From Pyrinomonadaceae bacterium (GTDB lineage: Bacteria; Acidobacteriota; Blastocatellia; Pyrinomonadales; Pyrinomonadaceae), in the NCBI GenBank assembly GCA_014380365.1, contig JACMJZ010000026.1, forward strand, positions 177,891 through 241,890: 64,000 nucleotides of DNA, in the 5' to 3' direction. Made by a program: the position numbers and the translations under genes. A model generated the notes under the pieces. The model saw nothing but the letters and a program-made list of their open reading frames with translations. It ran no database searches and was not told the DNA's origin. Positions 9,473-17,317 of the stretch are shown here, piece after piece (positions within the stretch are counted from its first letter, which is position 1; each line of letters starts with the position of its first letter).

Positions 9473-9622
9473 TCAAGTTCGACCCCTGCCCTTGCAGACG
9501 GTGCAGTTGCCTGAACCGCCGCATTTTGAGCACACGGATTTAGTGAGCATGCCTTCTTTGCCGCCTTTGCCATGGCACTTCGAACACTTGCCAGTGCCGC
9601 TACAGCCTTTGCATTCCGACAT
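9473..9622 (-). CDS. 49-residue CXXCXGXG zinc-knuckle protein (DnaJ central-domain type)
   Basis: A short frame from ATG 9622 to TGA 9473 encodes 49 residues with four CXXC pairs at Cys4/7, Cys13/16, Cys31/34 and Cys40/43. Each is followed by G or GXG, which is the cysteine pattern of the DnaJ central domain (two zinc centres). AGGGAG stands about 10 bases before the start. No J domain or substrate domain is present. It lies 124 bp upstream of the vWA lipoprotein gene on the same strand and downstream of a plausible promoter, so it may be the first gene of the cytoskeletal operon. Given the Hsp70-like ATPase in that operon, a cochaperone-like role is an attractive but untested idea. Confidence 0.75.
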   Translation of the reverse strand: MSECKGCSGTGKCSKCHGKGGKEGMLTKSVCSKCGGSGNCTVCKGRGRT

Positions 9623-9883
9623 TTCGGCAGACTCCCTTCGGATGGGTGCGCTAGTTCAATTGGAAAATCGCCAGAAACGGCAGCGTCTCCTGAACCGTGG
9701 AAGTTGAGACGCGCCAATCGGCCATGACTGGCTAGCCACAAAGTGTGACTACCTTGAACCCCATGAATGCGACTGGATCTAGTTGAGCCTCACAGTAGGT
9801 CGGAGCTCACTTTTGGGTAATGCAAGGATGTGCGTGAGCCTTAAAGGTCACGTGAGCGCCATCGAGAAACTGCAAGGGGGTGT

Positions 9884-9912
9884 CTTATACTCCAAAGCCA
9901 AATTCTTTGCAA
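9884..9912 (-). promoter_or_regulatory. Predicted sigma70-type promoter for the cytoskeletal operon
   Basis: Reading the minus strand, TTGCAA (9912-9907) is followed after exactly 17 bases by TATAAG (9889-9884), a good match to -35 and -10 boxes. Transcription would start near 9877, about 255 bases before the CXXC mini-gene. The boxes are seen; use is inferred. Confidence 0.45.
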
Positions 9913-10041
9913 CAAAAAATGACATAAATTCCGAAGGATGTGAACAGGAAACAAATTGGTTTGCCGGCGAGCTTTCTGGCATCGGACGGTAAATTTGTTG
10001 AATGCACATTCAAAAGAGAGGTGGTGTGCTCCGCCACCTGC

Positions 10042-10068
10042 CCGGGTCGCTACCGCTCCAGGTTCTGA
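10042..10068. repeat. Dispersed repeat, copy 1 (CGCTACCGCTCC family)
   Basis: The core GGTCGCTACCGCTCC occurs again at about 15164-15178, where the second copy lies in frame inside pcrA (15161-15188). The two copies match over about 25 bases with few differences. Confidence 0.6.
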
Positions 10069-10134
10069 TTTGCGCATCGTCGTTGCGGATGTGAGGCTTA
10101 CGGTCACACTAGGTTAGCACCGCCCCTCGTTGTT

Positions 10135-10140
10135 TATACT
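10135..10140 (+). promoter_or_regulatory. Possible -10 box of the kinase gene
   Basis: TATACT lies 38 bases before the kinase start. The -35 region is weak (GGTTAG at about 17 bases upstream). A start near 10147 would give a leader of about 30 bases. Confidence 0.3.
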
Positions 10141-10178
10141 GTGCCCACGAGTCGAGCGGATGCTAGAATCCGCGGCCA

Positions 10179-12941
10179 ATGTCGAAGGATTCATCGCGGG
10201 AAGACTCGGGGAACTCACCTGACTCGGCGGATGCGCCGACGCGGATGATTGATTCCGGCAGAGTTGGTGCCGCACGGGAACCAAACCAAGTCTCGGGACA
10301 AAAACCAAAGAATGCTGGCGGCGACGAAGCTAAGCCATACCACTCAGCACGCAGTTCTACTTCATACGATTCGATCGATGATGCGCGGTTTGTGCCGGGC
10401 GAAATCCTGGCGGAGAGGTATCGCATCGTGGGGCTGCTCGGCAAGGGTGGGATGGGGGAGGTCTATCGGGCGGATGATTTGAAGCTGGGCCAGGCGGTGG
10501 CGTTGAAGTTTTTGCCGGAACATCTCACCAGTGACGGAGCCGCGCTGGCGCGGTTTCATCGCGAGGTGCGGGTGGCGCGGCAGGTCAGTCATAAAAACGT
10601 TTGTCGCGTTTACGACATCGGCGAGGTAGACGGGCGCCACTTCCTCTCAATGGAGTATATCAAGGGCGAGGAACTCTCCTCGCTGCTCAGGCGCATTGGA
10701 CGTATCCCTTCCGACAAGGCAATTCAGTTATCTCGCCAGATTTGCGCCGGACTCGCGGCCGCGCATGACGTTGGTGTGTTGCATCGCGATCTGAAACCGG
10801 CGAACGTGATGATCGACGGCGACGGCAACGCGCGCATACTCGATTTCGGTTTGGCGGGTTTGGGTGAAGAGTTTGCCGACGATGAACTCGGCGCCGGCAC
10901 GCCCGCTTACATGGCGCCTGAGCAAATTGCCGGCGAGACCTTCACGGTCAGAAGCGATATCTACTCGCTCGGCCTCCTGCTTTACGAGCTTTTCACCGCC
11001 AAGCGTGCATTCGAAGCGCCGACGCTTGGGGAACTGATCAAGCTGCGGCGCAGCAACACCACGCCAACAACTCCCACCTCAATCATCAAAGATCTCGATC
11101 CGGTAATCGAGCGGGTCATCGATCGTTGTATTCAAACTGATCCGTCGTTGCGTCCATCATCTGCTTTGCAGGTAGCTGCTGCGCTTCCTGGAGGAGATCC
11201 AATCGCGGCGGCGCTGGCGGCTGGTGAGACGCCTTCGCCGGAGATGGTTGCGGCCGCGCCGACCGAAGGCGTGCTCAAGCCTGCGGTGGCCGCCATTCTT
11301 CTCCTCGCATTTGTAATTGGCATCGCGTTAGCAGCTTGGTTGACGACGCGAACAGACACGGCGGTGTACTTCATGACGCCGCTCGACATGCCGCCGGAAG
11401 CTTTGCGTGCGCGGGCGCGCGAGGTGGTCAAGAAAATGGGGTATCCGCAGCAGCCGCTCGACAGCGCCGACGGAATCATTCTCAAAGACGACTACCTGCG
11501 CTACATCGCCGATAGTGACCAGTCAAAAGACCGTTGGAAGAGGTTGCGCACTGACGGCCCGGGCGCCTATCGCTTTTGGTACCGCCAGAGTCCTCGCTAC
11601 TTCTACTCGATTGAAAATCCCGAAGTCGATCGGAATCCGGCGCTGGATGTCTCCGGCATGGCCAGTCTGTACCTTGATATGGAGGGGCGGTTGCACTGGT
11701 TCATCGGCGTGCCGCCGCAACGCGAGCCTCCCGGCATTGAAAGTGCGGAGCCTGATTGGTCCATACCTTTCCGCGAAGCGGGACTGGATCTGGCAAATTT
11801 CCGTCAGGTGGCGTCGATGTCGGTGCCGCTGCATGCATACGACAAGCGTGCGGCATGGGATGGAACTGACTCGGTGCATCAAGCGTCAAACTCCGGCGGC
11901 GCGGGCGCGGGTGTTAGTACGCATGTTGAAGCGGCGTCCTTCCGCGGAAAGATCGTTTACTTCGAAACTATTTATCCCTGGGATCGACCGGTGCGGGAAG
12001 AGGAAACGCCTCAGAGCGGCAAGGGCAGGGCGCTCACGTTCATATTGATTTCCATTTACATGATTGTGCTCATTAGTAGTGTGCTGTTGGCGCGGAAGAA
12101 TTTGAAGCTAGGTCGCGGCGACCGTCGAGGTGCAACGCGTTTGGCGTTTCTATTTCTAATAATCGGCATGCTTGAGTGGATATTCGTCGAGCATCACAAC
12201 TGGATGCCGGTGCGTGAGTTTGGCATCTTCATTCTCTCCCTGGCGCAGACTGTCTACAATGCGGTTTTCTTATGGTTGCTTTATGTGGCGCTCGAACCTT
12301 TTGTGCGCAAGCGTTGGCCCAAGCGAATTATCTCGTGGAGCAGGCTGCTGGCGGGAGGTTTCCGAGATCCACTGGTAGGGCGCGACATATTGATTGGAGC
12401 GACCTTCGCCGGAGCGATAATTCTTCTGGAACCAATGAGGGCGATTTTGATCGGCTGGCTCGGATACCCGCCGGCGCTGACTCAAAATCCCGGCGTTGAA
12501 AATATTGGCGCGCATCTCTTTATCGACAAGTTTACGAATCAAATAAGCTCGGGTATTTTCCTCGGTTTCATCTCACTGTTTTTGCTTTTGCTGTTTTTCG
12601 TGGTAATGCGTCGCGAGCGATTGGCCTTCGGAATGCTCTGGGCGTTGCTCACGCTACTGGGAACCCTGCTTGGGCAAACGCCTCTCCAACTCTTACCGCT
12701 TACCGCACTCGGCGCCTTTCTGCCGGTTTACGTGCTTTATCGATTCGGACTACTGGCGTCAGTAGCAACATTTTTCTTTGTCAATCTTTCGATTCATTTT
12801 CCAATTACGACCGAACTCACGAAATGGTACGCAACCGACTTCACGATCGCGCTCGGCATCTGTGTCGCGCTTGTCGTCTACGCTTTCTACATCTCACTCG
12901 GGGGCCAGAAGGTGTTTTCGGGGAAGCTGCTTGAGGAGTAG
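10179..12941 (+). CDS. Transmembrane serine/threonine protein kinase
   Basis: A 920-residue protein. After about 80 polar residues comes a Hanks-type kinase domain: glycine loop LLGKGGMGEV, invariant Lys in VALKFLP, catalytic HRDLKPANV at about residue 201, then DFG. All catalytic residues are present, so it should be active. A membrane segment at about 366-388 is followed by a non-cytoplasmic region of about 220 residues with no recognised family. A C-terminal part from about residue 616 has many hydrophobic helices. The linker motif after the kinase (AGETPSPEMVAAAP) is typical of acidobacterial kinases. It stands alone on the plus strand. The signal it senses is unknown; the extracytoplasmic domain and polytopic tail are the likely sensor. 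Confidence 0.92.
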   Translation: MSKDSSREDSGNSPDSADAPTRMIDSGRVGAAREPNQVSGQKPKNAGGDEAKPYHSARSSTSYDSIDDARFVPGEILAERYRIVGLLGKGGMGEVYRADDLKLGQAVALKFLPEHLTSDGAALARFHREVRVARQVSHKNVCRVYDIGEVDGRHFLSMEYIKGEELSSLLRRIGRIPSDKAIQLSRQICAGLAAAHDVGVLHRDLKPANVMIDGDGNARILDFGLAGLGEEFADDELGAGTPAYMAPEQIAGETFTVRSDIYSLGLLLYELFTAKRAFEAPTLGELIKLRRSNTTPTTPTSIIKDLDPVIERVIDRCIQTDPSLRPSSALQVAAALPGGDPIAAALAAGETPSPEMVAAAPTEGVLKPAVAAILLLAFVIGIALAAWLTTRTDTAVYFMTPLDMPPEALRARAREVVKKMGYPQQPLDSADGIILKDDYLRYIADSDQSKDRWKRLRTDGPGAYRFWYRQSPRYFYSIENPEVDRNPALDVSGMASLYLDMEGRLHWFIGVPPQREPPGIESAEPDWSIPFREAGLDLANFRQVASMSVPLHAYDKRAAWDGTDSVHQASNSGGAGAGVSTHVEAASFRGKIVYFETIYPWDRPVREEETPQSGKGRALTFILISIYMIVLISSVLLARKNLKLGRGDRRGATRLAFLFLIIGMLEWIFVEHHNWMPVREFGIFILSLAQTVYNAVFLWLLYVALEPFVRKRWPKRIISWSRLLAGGFRDPLVGRDILIGATFAGAIILLEPMRAILIGWLGYPPALTQNPGVENIGAHLFIDKFTNQISSGIFLGFISLFLLLLFFVVMRRERLAFGMLWALLTLLGTLLGQTPLQLLPLTALGAFLPVYVLYRFGLLASVATFFFVNLSIHFPITTELTKWYATDFTIALGICVALVVYAFYISLGGQKVFSGKLLEE

Positions 12942-12948
12942 TAGAGAG

Positions 12949-12982
12949 TAAACAGACAGCAGACAGCAGTCAGCAAGCAGAA
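12949..12982. repeat. Short CAGACAGCAG-type direct repeat
   Basis: Just after the kinase stop codon the words CAGACAGC, AGACAGCAG and CAGTCAGCAAGCAG follow each other. It belongs to the text-like short-word repeats seen in many gaps of this window; no gene is present. Confidence 0.5.
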
Positions 12983-13027
12983 GCCCGACCGTCAGGCATT
13001 TAGAAAACGCTCTTGTCCAATACGCAT

Positions 13028-13180
13028 GCGGCTTGGCCGCCGCACACTGCGGTAAGGCTCCGCCTTACCGGAGACTGCACTCCCAAATTCTTTTCCTGAG
13101 GCTGAGCCTCAGGAAAAGAGGGAGAAGAGTGCCTGCCGGTAAGGCAAAGCCTTACCGCACTGTGCGGCGGCAAAGCCGCG
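13028..13180. repeat. Compound palindrome, 153 bp, likely doubles as a terminator
   Basis: The left arm (13028-13071) carries GGCCGCCGCACA and then GGTAAGGC/GCCTTACC; the right arm (about 13136-13180) is its reverse complement in the same nested order. Between them sits a perfect 27-base palindrome (13091-13117, TTTTCCTGAGGC and its complement). The element begins 6 bases beyond the stop codon of the Gln/Arg-rich gene, so it can form strong hairpins at the end of that transcript. It also resembles mobile REP-type elements. Confidence 0.75.
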
Positions 13181-13185
13181 CGCAC

Positions 13186-14487
13186 TTAGTTGATCAGTTG
13201 CAGATTCAGAATCTGCTCCAGGATGGCGCCAAGGATGCTGGCGGTTCCGTTTGAAGAGCGACCGTACTGGGAGCGGCTGTGGTAGCCATCTTCGTAGCCG
13301 CGTTGGAAGCCTTCGCGGAAGTAATGTTGATACTCGTTCATCTCCACATGGTAACCGTCGTAACCGTAGCTGGCGTCCTCGTAGCCGATGGCGTCGCGAG
13401 GGCTGAAACCCCAACCATCCTGACGGTCGGCCTGACCGGCGCGGAAGCCTTCTTCATAGCCCCGGTTGACCGCCTGCTGCAACATCTGCGCGCCGTAGCG
13501 ATTGGTTTCGTAGTAACTGCCGCCACGTGAATAGCGATAGTTGTTTGATCCATAATCGCTGTAACGCCAACTCTGCAGACGAAGCTGGTCCTGCCTCACG
13601 CGCTCCCAATATCTTTGCTGGTACTGCAAGTGCGCGCGGCGTCGCTGCTGTTCGAGAATGCGCTGTCGCTGCAAAGCGTAGCTCTGCCGGCGCTGCATTT
13701 CCTGTCGATACTGGTTGGCGCGCCGGTCCTGATGCCCGCGCCAGTCGCGCTGCTGAGCATTTGATCGATTGGGTGAACGCCAGTCTCGGTTCTGATTGTT
13801 GGAGCGGTCGGAGCGATCTGAACGATCAGAAGGGGCGCCGCCGGACTGTTGTCGACGCGCGGCGTCTTGCTGTTCGCGCTGTCGATTTTGATTGCGCTGC
13901 CAGTCCCCGCCTTGATTCTGTTGCTGCCGCCGCCGCTCTTGCTCCAGTCGCTGTTGTTCCTGATTCTGCTGCACACGCTGACGGTTCTGCTCCGAGCGCT
14001 GTTGCTGTTCCGCGCGTTGCGCGTCCTGACTCTGGCGAACGCGGTCGCGGTTCTGTTCCGAGCGCTGATTCTGACGATCCTGTTCTCCTCGTCGCTGATC
14101 CTGGTTGCGCTCGACGCGCATGCGAACTTCGCCCGAGGGTAATGTCTCAACCTGCGGTGTGCGTTGAGCCTCGCGTTGCCGCTGCTGTTCGGCGCGCGCG
14201 GCAGCAGCTTGCTGTTGCTGCGCCTGGCGCTGCGCGTCGCGTTGAGCACGCTCGGCCTGTTGAGCTTGCTGCTGATCGTGATTCTGTTGCTGAGGACGGG
14301 CGGCGCGACGAGACTCGCGTTCGGCTTGCCGCTGATCCCTCTGTTCCTGCGTGCCCTGGCTCTGCTCCTGGCTGCGCTCCTGTCCGCGACCGCGGCGACC
14401 TTGTGCATTCGTCACGTCTGCGGCGCCGATTAACAGGGCTAAGCCCAGCGCTGACGACGTTGCGATGCTTCGATAACTTACTTTCAT
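13186..14487 (-). CDS. Secreted Gln/Arg-rich low-complexity protein
   Basis: Starting at ATG 14487 (AAAGGGA ribosome site) the protein has 433 residues. A signal peptide of about 30 residues ends near TNAQG. Then comes a long stretch dominated by Gln, Arg, Asn, Glu and Ala, with repeated words such as QQQNQ, RSEQNR and RQREQQ, likely disordered or helical. The last 110 residues are Tyr/Gly rich (GYEEGFRAGQADRQDGWGF; FREGFQRGYEDGYHSR) with a repeated G-[YF]-x-x-G-[FY] theme. An earlier in-frame start at 14577 would add 30 residues before the signal and is less likely. The function is unknown; an envelope or surface role is inferred from export. A frame of similar length on the opposite strand is a composition artefact. 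Confidence 0.75.
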   Translation of the reverse strand: MKVSYRSIATSSALGLALLIGAADVTNAQGRRGRGQERSQEQSQGTQEQRDQRQAERESRRAARPQQQNHDQQQAQQAERAQRDAQRQAQQQQAAAARAEQQRQREAQRTPQVETLPSGEVRMRVERNQDQRRGEQDRQNQRSEQNRDRVRQSQDAQRAEQQQRSEQNRQRVQQNQEQQRLEQERRRQQQNQGGDWQRNQNRQREQQDAARRQQSGGAPSDRSDRSDRSNNQNRDWRSPNRSNAQQRDWRGHQDRRANQYRQEMQRRQSYALQRQRILEQQRRRAHLQYQQRYWERVRQDQLRLQSWRYSDYGSNNYRYSRGGSYYETNRYGAQMLQQAVNRGYEEGFRAGQADRQDGWGFSPRDAIGYEDASYGYDGYHVEMNEYQHYFREGFQRGYEDGYHSRSQYGRSSNGTASILGAILEQILNLQLIN

Positions 14488-14642
14488 TGGTAGTCCCTTT
14501 CTGGTGGTTGCTGGCCCGGGGAGGAGTTTGCGACCTAACTTGGCAACTTCTATTCCAGCAGGCATCAGGACAGACAAACGCGAGTTTTGATTAGAACGCG
14601 TGACGATATGATTCGCGGGTGAGACGTTTTGGAATAGCTGTC

Positions 14643-14748
14643 CGCAGATTTCGCAGATTACGCAGAGAAGATTTGACCATTAAGGGGGGTCAACAAAAGT
14701 CTTACCAGGTCTTCCTGGTTAATCTGTGTAATCGGCGAAATCTGTGGA
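14643..14748. repeat. Imperfect inverted repeat (GCAGATTACGCAGA family)
   Basis: Words GCAGATTTCGCAGATTACGC at the left face TAATCTGTGTAATCGGCG and AAATCTGTGG at the right in inverted order. A related element lies at 40167-40260. It sits just downstream of pcrA and contains no gene. Confidence 0.55.
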
Positions 14749-14754
14749 TAGTGC

Positions 14755-17310
14755 TCACGCTTTCTCAAGGCCGGCGTATTTTTGGACGAGCTTCTTCTGG
14801 CCGTACCCGGGGAAGGTGACGGTTAACTTCAATGAGTCGCCGACGCCTTCGCGGCGCAGAACGAGACCGCGACCGTATTTGGCGTGCATGACGTAGGAGC
14901 CGGGGACAAAGTCGGAAGGGGAAGTTTCGAGTTTCGAGTTTCGAGTTTCAAGTTCGGAATTGGATGATTGGCTTTGGCCTTTGGACTTTGGCCTTTGGAC
15001 TTGGGGAGGAGGTGTGGGCCGCTGATAGGTGCCGCTGGTGTTGCCAAGTTGCGCTGAGCGTTGTTTGAAGAATTCGGCGATGGAGTCGACGCTGTTGTAG
15101 GTCTTGCCAGCGTAATTGGTCTTGTCTTTGCGAGCGCTGACGCGTTCGGTTGAATGACTTACCCGGTCGCTACCGCTCCCGGTTCGGACAGAAGCGGCCT
15201 GGCCGCGACGATACTCGCCGTGTTCGTAGTCAATTGTGGATGAACCTCGGGCGAATGAGAGCCAGGAGTTTCCACGCGAAAGATCTTCAATCAGGTCCAA
15301 CGGCATCTCGTTGAGAAACTGCGACGGCTCCGAGGTCAACTCCTCACCATAGACGCGACGTTTCATTGCGTGGGTGACGTAAAGGAATCTTTCAGCGCGC
15401 GTCATCGCCACGTAGCAGAGACGCCGCTCCTCTTCGAGTTCAGCCGGGTCGGTGGCGGAGCGCGAATGAGGAAACAGGCCGTCCTCTAGTCCCACTATGA
15501 AGACGAGAGGGAACTCAAGACCCTTGGCGGAATGCGCAGTCATCAGGGTGACGGGCGCGTCCTGCTTGTACTGATCGGCGTCTGAGACGAGTGCGGAGTG
15601 GTCGATGAATTCTCGTAGACCTTCGACGCCGAGTTCATCGTAGTCGACGGCGGCGTTGACAAGTTCCTGGAGATTCTCCAGACGTGCGTCGGCTTCGTCG
15701 GTTTTTTCAGACTTAAGTGAGTTCTCGTAGCCGGTGTCGAGGATGGCGGCTTTAACGATATCGGAGACGAAACTGACCGACGACGGATGACTGGCGACCG
15801 GCGATGAGTCGCTTGTCTCCAGGTTGTCCTCGTCCGAGTTTTGACTTTGGAGGTTGGACGTTGAACTTTGGACTATCCCAGCGAGTTCGCCGAGGCGGAG
15901 GATGATGCGGCGGAAACTCCGGAGCGCGGAGACAGCGCGCATGCTCAGGTTGTCGGGACGCTCGATCACGAGCCTGATCGTTTCCCAGAGGGGTAGATCG
16001 TAGTCGCGAGCTCGGCCTTCGATTACTTCCATCGTTTGCTTGCCGATGCCTCGCGGTGGACTGTTGATTACGCGTTGCAACGCAATCGAGTCGTTGGGAT
16101 TCAGGGCCAGCTTCAAGTAGGCGATGATGTCGCGCACTTCCATGCGCTCGTAAAACGAAAAGCCGCCGACGATATTATAGGGCAAACCTGAGCGGCGCAT
16201 CGCTTCTTCAAATACACGCGATTGAGAGTTTGTGCGATACAAAACTGCCGCCCGCAGGTCGTACTCGTCACGACGGTGCTCAAGAATCTTCCCGGCCACA
16301 AAGCGCGCCTCCGACTCCGCATCAAACGCCTGATAGTAACGAACCCGATCGCCCGGGGGGTTGGAAGTCCAGAGGTTCTTACCTTTTCGTTCGATGTTGT
16401 GCCTCACCACGGAGCCGGCGACGTCGAGAATTGTTTGCGTCGAGCGATAGTTTTGCTCCAGCCGGATTGTCTTTGTGTTGGGAAAGTGCTTTTCGAAGTT
16501 GAGAATGTTGGTGATGTCGGCGCCGCGCCACTTGTAGATGGACTGGTCTTCGTCGCCCACGACACAAATGTTTTGCTGTTTCTCCGTCAACAAACTAATC
16601 AGGGAAAATTGGAGCGAGTTTGTGTCCTGGTATTCGTCGACCAGGATGTAGCGAAACTTGTTGTTGTACTTCTCCCGCACCTCGGGAACTTCGCGCAGCA
16701 AACGCACGGTCTTGATCATTAGATCGTCAAAGTCGAGCGCGTTGTTGGCGTGGAGGCGTTCCTCATAAGTTGCGTAAACGCGGGCCTGCGCGGCGCGACG
16801 CTCGTCCACGTAATCGGCGCGAGCCGCAAAGGCGTCGACATCTTCGCCGCGATTTTTGGCGGCGCTGATAGCGCTCTGCGTGGCGCGAAGGCCCAGATAC
16901 TTTTCGTCAAGGCCAAGATCCTTAATGCTGTTCTTGATCAGTTTCAGTGAGTCATCCTGATCGTAGATAGTGAAGGTGCGCGTGTATTTGTCGTTGAGCT
17001 TTTCGATGTCCTGGCGAAGTATGCGCACGCAAAGACTGTGGAATGTCGAGACGAGCGGCCAGCTCGAGAGTTCCTGGTCGCGCAACAGACGTTGCACGCG
17101 GAGCTTCATTTCCTGAGAAGCTTTGTTGGTGAACGTGACCGCCAGAATGTTCCAGGGCATTACGCCCTTCTCGGCAATCAAGTAAGCGATGCGATGCGCG
17201 ATGACGCGCGTCTTGCCGGAACCAGCGCCGGCAAGTATGAGCAGAGAGCCGTCGGTGTGTTCGACCGCGATGCGCTGTTCGGGATTAAGGGAGGACAGAA
17301 AATCAGTCAT
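14755..17310 (-). CDS. pcrA: ATP-dependent DNA helicase PcrA/UvrD
   Basis: An 851-residue superfamily 1A helicase. It opens with LNPEQRIAVEHTDG (Q motif) and Walker A GAGSGKTRVIAHR at about residue 28, followed by LVDEYQDTN (motif II), VGDEDQSIYKWRGA (III), and late motifs including LMTAHSAKGLEFP and VAMTRAERFLYV. It ends in the family's C-terminal small beta domain (PGSYVMHAKYGRGLV). It unwinds DNA 3' to 5' in repair and replication restart. Three linker parts look like repeat insertions: about residues 480-513 (SSTSNLQSQNS), 708-717 (RTGSGSDRVS, encoded by a dispersed repeat) and 768-796 (SELETRNSKLETS, encoded by the GTTTCGAG repeat). All keep the frame and lie outside the helicase motifs. 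Confidence 0.95.
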   Translation of the reverse strand: MTDFLSSLNPEQRIAVEHTDGSLLILAGAGSGKTRVIAHRIAYLIAEKGVMPWNILAVTFTNKASQEMKLRVQRLLRDQELSSWPLVSTFHSLCVRILRQDIEKLNDKYTRTFTIYDQDDSLKLIKNSIKDLGLDEKYLGLRATQSAISAAKNRGEDVDAFAARADYVDERRAAQARVYATYEERLHANNALDFDDLMIKTVRLLREVPEVREKYNNKFRYILVDEYQDTNSLQFSLISLLTEKQQNICVVGDEDQSIYKWRGADITNILNFEKHFPNTKTIRLEQNYRSTQTILDVAGSVVRHNIERKGKNLWTSNPPGDRVRYYQAFDAESEARFVAGKILEHRRDEYDLRAAVLYRTNSQSRVFEEAMRRSGLPYNIVGGFSFYERMEVRDIIAYLKLALNPNDSIALQRVINSPPRGIGKQTMEVIEGRARDYDLPLWETIRLVIERPDNLSMRAVSALRSFRRIILRLGELAGIVQSSTSNLQSQNSDEDNLETSDSSPVASHPSSVSFVSDIVKAAILDTGYENSLKSEKTDEADARLENLQELVNAAVDYDELGVEGLREFIDHSALVSDADQYKQDAPVTLMTAHSAKGLEFPLVFIVGLEDGLFPHSRSATDPAELEEERRLCYVAMTRAERFLYVTHAMKRRVYGEELTSEPSQFLNEMPLDLIEDLSRGNSWLSFARGSSTIDYEHGEYRRGQAASVRTGSGSDRVSHSTERVSARKDKTNYAGKTYNSVDSIAEFFKQRSAQLGNTSGTYQRPTPPPQVQRPKSKGQSQSSNSELETRNSKLETSPSDFVPGSYVMHAKYGRGLVLRREGVGDSLKLTVTFPGYGQKKLVQKYAGLEKA
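14922..15005. repeat. GTTTCGAG word repeat inside the pcrA coding region
   Basis: Four successive AGTTTCGAG-type words are followed by CTTTGGCCTTTGGACTTTGG words. The same GTTTCGAG family makes up the gap at 37317-37409 and the 3' end of murD (51262-51377). Here it encodes an extra linker before the last PcrA domain. Confidence 0.6.
15161..15188. repeat. Dispersed repeat, copy 2, in frame inside pcrA
   Basis: It matches the intergenic copy at 10042-10068 over the core GGTCGCTACCGCTCC. On the coding strand it gives the residues RTGSGSDRVS in the PcrA linker. Confidence 0.6.
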
Positions 17311-17317
17311 TAGAAAG

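Larger units (their letters stand above)
9623..10178. other. 556 bp divergent intergenic region
   Basis: No protein frame here shows a recognisable domain or good start. It separates the minus-strand cytoskeletal operon from the plus-strand kinase. It contains a plausible promoter for each direction and one copy of a repeat (10042-10068) also found inside pcrA. The remaining sequence shows nothing I can name. Confidence 0.6.

Noticed and set aside
9783..9992. Plus-strand frame of 69 codons between the operon and the kinase
   Set aside because: No ribosome site, no domain, and it overlaps the predicted promoter of the minus-strand operon.
13527..14594. Open frame of 355 codons on the plus strand opposite the Gln/Arg-rich gene
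   Set aside because: It is the mirror of a biased, repetitive coding sequence. The opposite strand has the signal peptide, ribosome site and coherent repeats.
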